From the NCBI GenBank assembly GCA_004525825.1, contig SPBY01000141.1, positions 1-7,074 on the forward strand: DNA of 7,074 bases, written 5' to 3'. Shown here piece by piece: positions 1 through 6,287 of the stretch. Every line of letters starts with the position of its first letter. Position 1 is the first letter of the stretch. This stretch comes from Bacteroidia bacterium (GTDB taxonomy: Bacteria > Bacteroidota > Bacteroidia > Bacteroidales > GCA-2748055). Both the position numbers and the translations under genes were made by a program. The notes below the pieces were generated by a model. That model worked only from the letters and a program-made list of their open reading frames with translations, was not told the DNA's origin and ran no database searches.

Positions 1-140
1 GGAATTGTTAATGCTGGTCCGGAGCCTGTGGTGGAACAGGATTGCAGACTACCAAGCAGCGGGGCCATCCCCATGGCTGAAGTACCGGCAATCAGTTTTC
101 TTAAGAATTCACGTCGGGTGTTGTCGATACGGAGTTTCAT
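1..140 (-). CDS. N-terminus of a Tat-exported lipoprotein (partial, runs off the window)
   Basis: Reading the minus strand from the ATG at 140-138 gives 46 codons open to the window edge. The peptide starts MKLRIDNTRREFLRKLIAG. T8-R9-R10-E11-F12-L13-R14 closely matches the twin-arginine consensus S/T-R-R-x-F-L-K. A moderately hydrophobic stretch follows (about 16-32), then L32-Q33-S34-C35, a usable lipobox, then a Ser/Thr/Gly-rich linker. This predicts folded export by Tat and lipid anchoring at Cys35. The start is well fixed: an in-frame TAA lies 15 bp upstream (155-153) and no other start codon lies between. A promoter-like element sits about 40 bp upstream. The mature domain is outside the window, so its function cannot be stated. 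Bacteroidota often put such Tat signals on Gfo/Idh/MocA-type oxidoreductases and TIM-barrel sugar enzymes, which are only candidates here. Confidence 0.82.
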   Translation of the reverse strand, partial: MKLRIDNTRREFLRKLIAGTSAMGMAPLLGSLQSCSTTGSGPALTI

Positions 141-179
141 CGTATGTTGGATTTAGGTTTGGATCTCAAGGGCTAAGCT

Positions 180-210
180 GCAAGATAATACCAAATGCAT
201 TACCAGTCAA
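180..210 (-). promoter_or_regulatory. Putative promoter for the Tat lipoprotein gene
   Basis: On the minus strand, TTGACT (210-205) is followed by exactly 17 bases and then TATCTTGC (187-180). The TTG-N20-TAnnTT layout resembles the Bacteroidota -33/-7 promoter (TTTG, TAnnTTTG), though the last two bases of the -7 box do not match. The same layout occurs upstream of the TPR gene, which raises confidence. A start site near 173 would give a leader of about 30 nt before the ATG at 140. Confidence 0.42.
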
Positions 211-224
211 TCGGGAGTTGTTAA

Positions 225-2009
225 TTAGTCCCTTGGAAGAGGCAGTCCCATTTTCTCCAGAATGGCAAGAAACCTGGGCTCGCTTTCGAGTTCTTTATAA
301 TGGTCAATTCCCGTGGTCACATAAGGCAAATCCGCAGCCTGTTCTTCCAATTCTTTTTCAAGGATGCTCAGTGCTTCATCTGTATTATCCACCTGGAGGT
401 ACATCCAGGCTATCCTTGTAGCTGCTGATACCGGAATCTGCTCATCTGGAATAGTTTCCACTATAGAGATAAGCTTTCCGAGGGCTGCTTTATATCCTTG
501 TTCTTTGAATGTGTCCAGAACTAAGGCTGAGTTTTCCTCATCCAGCCCGAAGAGCTTTACGCAATAGTGTATGGACTCTTCATAATTACCAAGCAAATCA
601 TTGGCTCCCCACAACACCCCTATCGCCAGGGGGTGATTGGGAACCAACTGAAGGATTTGATTGGCCAGTTCTATGGCCCTTTCGTAGTTTCCAATGTGCC
701 AGTGGACTACAGCCACAAAGCCCTGTATCATAGGATTCAAGGGATCCAGTGCCAAAGCAAGCTGAGCCTGAGTGAGTGCTTCATCATGTCGTTTCAGGAA
801 CAACAACAAATGAGCATAATAGGCCCGGTTTTCTGCAGCATTGGGATTAAGCTCTATGACCTTCAGGAATTCGCGTTCCCCTTTCTCCCAGTCATATCCG
901 GTCCACACAGCAGCCCCCGCAGTGGTATAGTGAGTGAGGGCAGAGTTCGGATCCAGTTCAATGGTCTTATTCAGGTATTTATAGATGTTTGGAACGGTTA
1001 TGGAAGAAGGGGCAAGTCCCATCTGCCTCACGCCCATCCAAAATGCAGCGATTCCCGCATAGGGAGGTGCCCAGTCAGGATCTATTTCAATGGCCTTGTT
1101 GAAGTATTCCATAGCCATTTGAAGGGCCTCAGGAGTCAACTGGTCCCAGTAATACTGGCCTTTCATATAGGCATCATAGGCTTCCGTATTCACGATTCTT
1201 GTTTCAGCAAGGGCCTCTATTTCACTGGGTGTCAATGAGATCTTGATCTCCTCGGCAATTTGTTTGGTTACCCGGTTATACAGGTTCAGAATCTGGCTTT
1301 TTTCTTCCTTATATTCGCCGATCCAGATTTGCTTTTCTTCAGGAAAGGGAGTGATCACCCTGATTTGTATGCACACGCTGTCTCCGTAGCACATGACTGT
1401 GGGTTCCACTATTACATCTGCATTCAGCTCAGTGGCAATATCAGGCAAAGACATCGCCATATTCTTATAAATATTGGCTGTGGTCTTCGAAATAATCCGC
1501 AATCCGCTTATTCTTCCCATATCGCCGATCAGGGAGGAATGCATTCCGGCTGCTACGTAATCCAATTGATCGTCGCCTGTAAAATTATCAAAGGGAAGGA
1601 CGAGCAGGGATTGAATATCTCCAGCCCGGAGGGTCTCGGTAGGACCAATTACATTAAAAATAACCAGAGCAACAATCACCACCAGGCTTATATAGGTGGC
1701 GGCTTTCCATCCCCTGGAGTCAGGAACCCTGTCTTCTGGGGTGAGCTCTTCCATGGGTTTGGTCCTTCGCATACCTCCCGGCGTGATGTCATAGATCCAG
1801 GCGATGATTACATTGATAAATGCTCCCAGGATCAGAAGCCATAGCACCAGGTTGATGCTCCAGCCGGGAAAATTCCACAATGGGAAGATGATGGAGGAGG
1901 CTTCCAGGATGATAAATGCGGTACCTGCGTAGATGGCCAGTGAACGCAATACCTTACGTCTTTTTAACTCTCTCCAGAAACGGGAAAGCCTACCGGGGGA
2001 TTGGGGCAT
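225..2009 (-). CDS. Membrane-anchored TolB-like/TPR repeat protein
   Basis: Starting from the ATG at 2009 the protein has 594 residues. A basic N-terminus (FWRELKRRKV, about 11-20) leads into three likely membrane helices at about 22-43, 52-73 and 104-122. The second is followed by WIYDITPGG, a junction typical of this family. Residues about 131-260 form a TolB-N/FlgO-like domain (LLVLPFDNFTGDDQLDYVA, then GLRIISKTT). From about 290 to 550 there are degenerate TPRs, recognisable by AMEYFNKAIEIDPDW, FLKVIELNPNA, ALALDPLNP and YERAIELANQILQLVPNHP. The end, SEPRFLAILEKMGLP, is a common terminus of such proteins. Three helices would place the TolB/TPR part in the periplasm, suggesting a scaffold or sensor role. 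No HTH, kinase or cyclase domain is present, unlike many relatives. An in-frame TTG at 2036 would add nine residues, but it lies inside the predicted -7 box, so ATG is preferred. It appears to have its own promoter. Confidence 0.88.
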   Translation of the reverse strand: MPQSPGRLSRFWRELKRRKVLRSLAIYAGTAFIILEASSIIFPLWNFPGWSINLVLWLLILGAFINVIIAWIYDITPGGMRRTKPMEELTPEDRVPDSRGWKAATYISLVVIVALVIFNVIGPTETLRAGDIQSLLVLPFDNFTGDDQLDYVAAGMHSSLIGDMGRISGLRIISKTTANIYKNMAMSLPDIATELNADVIVEPTVMCYGDSVCIQIRVITPFPEEKQIWIGEYKEEKSQILNLYNRVTKQIAEEIKISLTPSEIEALAETRIVNTEAYDAYMKGQYYWDQLTPEALQMAMEYFNKAIEIDPDWAPPYAGIAAFWMGVRQMGLAPSSITVPNIYKYLNKTIELDPNSALTHYTTAGAAVWTGYDWEKGEREFLKVIELNPNAAENRAYYAHLLLFLKRHDEALTQAQLALALDPLNPMIQGFVAVVHWHIGNYERAIELANQILQLVPNHPLAIGVLWGANDLLGNYEESIHYCVKLFGLDEENSALVLDTFKEQGYKAALGKLISIVETIPDEQIPVSAATRIAWMYLQVDNTDEALSILEKELEEQAADLPYVTTGIDHYKELESEPRFLAILEKMGLPLPRD

Positions 2010-2032
2010 GTCTAAATAGGTGTTGGTTACAG

Positions 2033-2063
2033 GCAATTTACAACCTTATTGCATAGGAGTCAA
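2033..2063 (-). promoter_or_regulatory. Putative promoter for the TPR gene
   Basis: On the minus strand, TTGACT (2063-2058), 17 bases, then TAAATTGC (2040-2033). The layout matches the element at 210-180 and resembles the Bacteroidota -33/-7 promoter. Transcription from about 2026-2028 would leave a leader of roughly 18 nt before the ATG at 2009 and would exclude the TTG at 2036 as a start. It occupies most of the 55-bp gap after the acyltransferase gene. No terminator hairpin is visible in that gap, so readthrough from the upstream operon remains possible. Confidence 0.45.
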
Positions 2064-2091
2064 GTGAAAAGATCAATGAAATGGCTGAAAA

Positions 2092-2847
2092 TTAACTGTT
2101 TACTTCTTTAGCATCTAGAAGGCTTCCACCCTCCACCATCTCTGAAAATTGCTTAATAAACCGTGCAGCTGGAGCACCATCCACAATTTCGTGATCGAAA
2201 GAGGCCGTGATATGAAGCATCTCTCTGGGCTCCGACTGTTCGTTCCGCCAGACCGGTTTCTTGACAATGCTACCGACTGTTAACAAAACCGTAGCTGTTC
2301 CGTGTGGGATGAACCAGGTGTCTGTATTGCTGAACATGCCCAATGCAGTGACAGCTACTTTCCCATACCGTTTGGCCATGGTGATATTCCGGTCGGCTAT
2401 CCTGACAAAAGTCTTCAGGAGAAAACCAGGGATCAGGCGAATCCAGGCCGAACAGGTCAGATCGCCCAGTTTTTTGCTCTCTTTGGCCTGGGCAGCGCGG
2501 ATTTCCTCATGGATATGCAGTAGGCTCTTATTCTGTGCCGCCTGAATGCCCACCGGTTCGGGCACCTTTTCATCGCCCAGTTCACGTTCCACCAGCACAC
2601 TAATGGTGACATCATCCAGCAATACCAGCTTGCGAGGCCTGATAAATGAATTCAGTTCCGGATGGTCCTTCAGCGTCCTGGCCAGGCAGCTGACCAGGTA
2701 GGCGGTAAAAGAAATTTTCGGACCTCCCTTCTCATGAATCTCACGGATCAGGTGACGTGCATCTGTGACGTCGATTTCGGTCAGGCTGTGAATGGCCGAG
2801 CGCTTGTTGACAGCAATGGAAGCGATCACCATTTTCCTGGATGCCAA
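2092..2847 (-). CDS. Stand-alone 2-oxoacid dehydrogenase E2-type acyltransferase domain
   Basis: The product (251 residues from a TTG start) is the catalytic fold of dihydrolipoamide acyltransferases and chloramphenicol acetyltransferase. Visible landmarks are the front-half segment SFTAYLVSCLARTLKDHPEL (46-65), DDVTISVLVERE (78-89), TATVLLTVGSIV (184-195), and the active-site motif D218-H219-E-I-V-D223-G224. His219 and Asp223 are the expected catalytic pair. The usual Arg of DHRxxDG is Glu here. There is no lipoyl domain or E3-binding domain, and no E1 or E3 genes nearby, so it is probably not a dehydrogenase-complex E2. It may transfer an acyl group from CoA to an unknown acceptor. No signal peptide is seen, so it is likely cytoplasmic. 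The TTG start directly abuts the fucosidase TAA. An ATG at 2832 (residue 6) is a fully plausible alternative. It is the last gene of the tight four-gene cluster. Confidence 0.87.
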   Translation of the reverse strand: MASRKMVIASIAVNKRSAIHSLTEIDVTDARHLIREIHEKGGPKISFTAYLVSCLARTLKDHPELNSFIRPRKLVLLDDVTISVLVERELGDEKVPEPVGIQAAQNKSLLHIHEEIRAAQAKESKKLGDLTCSAWIRLIPGFLLKTFVRIADRNITMAKRYGKVAVTALGMFSNTDTWFIPHGTATVLLTVGSIVKKPVWRNEQSEPREMLHITASFDHEIVDGAPAARFIKQFSEMVEGGSLLDAKEVNS

Positions 2848-3993
2848 TTAGTTTTGCATGGATTGCAGTCTCGATCCTGCCTCTTCAAGGGCCCTGATGT
2901 CCTCTTCGGGGAAGGAACCATCTCCTTTTGGACCCACATTCAGCAAGAGGTTGGCGTTTATGGCAGCAGCATCAGTCAGCATTTGCAGGATCTCATCAGC
3001 ATTTTTGTGATTTCCATCGTGTTGTTTGTTGTATCCCCAGGCGTGGGGTTGAAGGGTATTGCATATTTCTTTGGGTTTATTTTTGTTGAGTTCGTATACC
3101 TGCCTGGCTACCTCAAACTGCTGACCCACTTTGGCCTCACCTCCTCTTTCGGGGGCCATAAAATCTTCCTCCCCGTTGGCGCCCTGCTTAAAAGAAATCA
3201 AGGCATGAGGGGAGAGGGATCTGACCAGGGCGTAAGTGGAGTCGATGGGGAAAAGGTCGGGACGGCTGTAGAAACCCATGATGGGATCGAACCAGATTCC
3301 TGCTATATGTGGATACTGGGTAAAAAGCTCGGTGATCTGTTTGTGTACAAAATCTACGTAGATCTGAAAATCAGCCTTCTTTTCATATTTATATTCTGGC
3401 TGTGGCTCTTTGTAGGCGGGACGGGCATTGGCCCAGCCTGCTTCCCTGGGATAGAAGTAAGGGTGTTTCCAGTCGGCCCCGTAGGAATAGTATAGGAACA
3501 GCCCCAGCCCTTTTCTTTCACAGGCCTCATACAGCTCCCCGATCAGGTCCCGTCCACAGGGGGAATTCATCACATTGAAATCGGTAGCTTTCGTTTCAAA
3601 CAGGCAGAAACCATCGTGATGCTTGGAGGTGATGGTGATGTATTTCATGCTTGCTTTGATGGCCAGGTCGGTGATCATGTCGGCATCGAAGTTTTCGGCA
3701 GTAAAATTTTCCTTTAGTTTGGCATATTCCGCCACCGGGATGGTATCGTTGAGTTGCACCCACTCGCCCTTTTCCAGTTGGCTATATAAACCATAGTGTA
3801 TAAACATCCCATATTTCGCTTCCTGGAACCACTGCAGGTTGGCTTGCCGGGGATTTTCCTTGTATGAGGCTTCATGTTCACTTAAATAGGAGGGTAATTC
3901 AGGACCCTTGTTGCAAGCATGCATTCCCAGGAACAGGACCAGCAGGATCAAATTTTGCATGTTTTTCACGGACTTCAGTTTTACTTTATTCAT
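2848..3993 (-). CDS. Alpha-L-fucosidase, GH29, predicted lipoprotein
   Basis: The 381-residue product is a glycoside hydrolase family 29 catalytic domain, which removes terminal alpha-L-fucose with retention. Signs in order: a basic N-region and hydrophobic core (about 12-26) ending in M24-H-A-C27, an imperfect lipobox; WFQEAKYGMFIHYGLYS (55-71), the fucose-site strand with His66; TSKHHDGFCLFETKATDFN (122-140) with the His125-His126 pair; AGIWFDP (231-237), where Asp236 aligns with the family nucleophile; Glu281 in FMAPERGG, a possible acid/base or sugar contact; HAWGY (317-321); and the closing motif NANLLLNVGPKGDGSFPEED (346-365). It stops soon after this, so the C-terminal beta-sandwich found in longer members is absent. 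Lipid anchoring would put it in the periplasm or at the cell surface. The ATG at 3993 overlaps the permease stop (TTATGAATAA), suggesting coupled translation. An ATG at 3960 would give a shorter signal peptide. Linkage specificity cannot be read from sequence. Confidence 0.93.
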   Translation of the reverse strand: MNKVKLKSVKNMQNLILLVLFLGMHACNKGPELPSYLSEHEASYKENPRQANLQWFQEAKYGMFIHYGLYSQLEKGEWVQLNDTIPVAEYAKLKENFTAENFDADMITDLAIKASMKYITITSKHHDGFCLFETKATDFNVMNSPCGRDLIGELYEACERKGLGLFLYYSYGADWKHPYFYPREAGWANARPAYKEPQPEYKYEKKADFQIYVDFVHKQITELFTQYPHIAGIWFDPIMGFYSRPDLFPIDSTYALVRSLSPHALISFKQGANGEEDFMAPERGGEAKVGQQFEVARQVYELNKNKPKEICNTLQPHAWGYNKQHDGNHKNADEILQMLTDAAAINANLLLNVGPKGDGSFPEEDIRALEEAGSRLQSMQN

Positions 3994-6274
3994 AACGCAG
4001 TGCTTCCACAGGATTTCTCCGGGCGGCCCGCCAGCTTTGCCAGCTGACGGTCAGAATGGCCACCACCACAGCCACCAGAGCCGCCAGGCCAAAGATCCAC
4101 CAGTCCAGCCGGGTTTTATAGGCAAAGCCAGCCAGCCACTTCTGCATGAAGTACCAGCCCAGGGGGATCCCAAGAACAATGCCAGGCAGGATCCATTTGA
4201 GAAAGCCCAGGTTCAGCATCCAGAGGATCTGACTTTCGTTGGCTCCGTTCACCTTCCGGATACCTATTTCCCTAATCCGCCTTCGGGCAGCAAACTGAGC
4301 CATTCCAAAAAGACCCATGCAGGAAAGCAGAATGGCGATTAGGGAAAGCAGGCGAATGCTTTGCGCCCGTTTTTCTTCCTGTGCATACATGGCCTGCATC
4401 CACTGGTCGTAAAATTCGTAGTTGAAAGCAAATCCGGGCGCATGCGTCCTAAAGACCTCTTCAACGCTGGACAGGGCCTGGGCAATGTCGCCCGGGTAAA
4501 AGCGAATACACAGGTGGGCCACATTCGGCTCATTGCGTATCTGCAGGTTGCCCATGGGGGTATACAGGTCTTCGAAATGGAAATCCCTGAATGCGCCCAC
4601 CACCTGACTGCCAAAGACCTCATGATTTTCAGCCGAATCCCATCCCCCCAGGTCGCTGAGCAGAGATTCGTTGACCAGGCAAACTTCTGTGGATTCGGCC
4701 GGGAAAAAGTTCCTCCCGTACCTGAGTTCCAACTCAAAGGTCTCCAGGAAGCGGTAATCGGCAGAAATCATGGAAGTGGCCAGACCTTCATTGCTGGAAG
4801 TGCTCCAGATGGCGCCAGGGGTTCCCATGGAAGCGCAGCAGCTCTTCACCACGGCCAGGGAGCTTATGTCTTCCATCATTGCGGGGACCTTATCCTCAAT
4901 CTGGTAATGGACCAATAGGCGGACCAGTAAATCGGTGCTGTAACCCAGGTCCTTAGTCTGCACATACCTGAGTTGTTTGACCAGGGTCGACGCGGAAATG
5001 ATCAGCGCGATCAGGATGGTGAATTGCAGGATGGTCAGCATGCGGCGGATATCAAAGCTCTTGCGACCCAGTCCGGCCTGCTTGAGTAACATCTCACGGG
5101 GTTGCAGCCTGAGGATGGCCAGGGCCGGGTAGATCCCCGATACGGCTGCCACCATGGGCAAGCCGGCCAGCACCAGTAGGAGGGCCAGGGGATCTTTCAG
5201 AATCATCCATATATCAATTTCTTTCCCCAGAATGTCTCCGAGCACAGGTTTCAGGAAGATGGCCAGGACAAAGGACAGGGCCAGGGCCAAAGCCACCTGG
5301 AAGAAGGCTTCCTGGATAAACTGTCTGATCAGCCAGGGCCGGTCTGCACCAAACACCTGCTTGACTCCCAGTTCGTGCAGCCTTCCTGTACTCTGGGCGA
5401 TGGTCAGGTTGATGTAATTGAATACGGCAAGTATCAGAATGATCAGGCTTAGCCATCCAAGCAGGCCCAGAAGTTTCACATTGGCATGTGAGAGGCCGTC
5501 CCATTGGGTGCTGATGTCAAAGTAAGCATCCTTGAAGGGATGCAGGGAATACTCACGACCTTCATACCAGTCCAGGTAGGGATGTATCAGGGCCGTCAGG
5601 GAATCCTGCAGGAACCCCGGCCCGTAAGCAGGGTGAAGTTTCAGGAATAAGGTATACAGGTAGGCTTCCTTTTCACCGCTAGAGGTCAGGCTGTAGCGCA
5701 TTCGGAGATCAGCACTGCAAAACATTTCCCCCTGAAGGGAGCTCTTCTCCGGGAAGTCCTGGACCACGGCGACAACTTCCACATCGAATTCGTGGGAAAC
5801 ATTCAGGATCTGCCCGATGGGATTGGCATCCCCAAAAATTTTACGGGCGCCGCTTTGGGTCAATACCGCCTGGTGGGGATCCCTGAACAGGGCGTCCCTT
5901 TGACCTGACAATACAGGGAGGGAAAACACCTGAAAGAAGCCCGAATCGGTATGCGCCACCAGCAAATCATAGTTTTGTTCCTTGTAAAGAACTGGGCTGT
6001 TACCAAACAATACCTTGGTAGCTGCACGGACCTGGGGAAACTCGCTCAGCAATTTATCACGGGCCTGTTCAGGGATATAAGAGGAATGATCGTTGCTCAG
6101 GACCCGATATATCTGTTCCACTTCTGGAATGGACTTATCGTATTGTTTTTCGGACCGGATGAAAGATAGCAGCAATACTACCACGGCCAGACTGAGCGAA
6201 AAACCACCAATGGAAATCAGGGAAAAGACTTTATTCCGGGTCAGGGTGCGGTAATAGAAACTGAGGGCTTTCAT
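3986..6274 (-). CDS. ABC-transporter permease, MacB/FtsX type
   Basis: The 762-residue inner-membrane protein has the duplicated layout of large Bacteroidota permeases. Helix 1 is at about 17-39. A MacB-type periplasmic domain follows at about 40-265, then helices at about 268-290, 318-342 and 361-387. A short cytoplasmic stretch (QPREMLLKQ) leads to helix 5 at about 410-432. A second periplasmic domain spans about 435-635, and the last three helices lie at about 640-662, 688-710 and 724-745. Each FtsX half shows its cytoplasmic motif: RLHELGVKQVFGA (298-310) and RIREIGIRKVNGA (666-678). The protein ends in RNPVEALRYE. Members work with a separate ATPase, usually as mechanotransmission systems that extract or release substrates or drive periplasmic partners. 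No ATPase gene is present in the window. The gene begins 13 bp after the GH9 stop and its end overlaps the GH29 start. It appears intact, and its substrate is unknown. Confidence 0.94.
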   Translation of the reverse strand: MKALSFYYRTLTRNKVFSLISIGGFSLSLAVVVLLLSFIRSEKQYDKSIPEVEQIYRVLSNDHSSYIPEQARDKLLSEFPQVRAATKVLFGNSPVLYKEQNYDLLVAHTDSGFFQVFSLPVLSGQRDALFRDPHQAVLTQSGARKIFGDANPIGQILNVSHEFDVEVVAVVQDFPEKSSLQGEMFCSADLRMRYSLTSSGEKEAYLYTLFLKLHPAYGPGFLQDSLTALIHPYLDWYEGREYSLHPFKDAYFDISTQWDGLSHANVKLLGLLGWLSLIILILAVFNYINLTIAQSTGRLHELGVKQVFGADRPWLIRQFIQEAFFQVALALALSFVLAIFLKPVLGDILGKEIDIWMILKDPLALLLVLAGLPMVAAVSGIYPALAILRLQPREMLLKQAGLGRKSFDIRRMLTILQFTILIALIISASTLVKQLRYVQTKDLGYSTDLLVRLLVHYQIEDKVPAMMEDISSLAVVKSCCASMGTPGAIWSTSSNEGLATSMISADYRFLETFELELRYGRNFFPAESTEVCLVNESLLSDLGGWDSAENHEVFGSQVVGAFRDFHFEDLYTPMGNLQIRNEPNVAHLCIRFYPGDIAQALSSVEEVFRTHAPGFAFNYEFYDQWMQAMYAQEEKRAQSIRLLSLIAILLSCMGLFGMAQFAARRRIREIGIRKVNGANESQILWMLNLGFLKWILPGIVLGIPLGWYFMQKWLAGFAYKTRLDWWIFGLAALVAVVVAILTVSWQSWRAARRNPVEALRYE

Positions 6275-6287
6275 TCAGGTCTGACCC

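Noticed and set aside
211..232. Possible terminator after the TPR gene (GGGA ... TCCC on the minus strand)
   Set aside because: The stem is only four pairs around a 12-base loop and is not followed by a T run.
5..421. A plus-strand open frame of 138 codons at the left edge
   Set aside because: It overlaps the end of the TPR gene and the Tat-lipoprotein start on the other strand and has no recognisable motif or composition of a real protein.
567..1844. Two long plus-strand frames (567-1238 and 1260-1844)
   Set aside because: They lie entirely opposite the well-supported TPR gene and show no family motifs.
2064..2091. Terminator after the acyltransferase gene
   Set aside because: There are short T runs but no GC-rich inverted repeat, so no intrinsic terminator can be supported.
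2662..3495. A 277-codon plus-strand frame
   Set aside because: It lies opposite the acyltransferase and fucosidase genes, whose catalytic motifs are clear. Its hydrophobic look is a by-product of antisense reading.
4339..4737. A 132-codon minus-strand frame inside the permease gene
   Set aside because: It is a shifted frame of the permease, which is continuous and intact across this stretch, so no frameshift or nested gene is needed.
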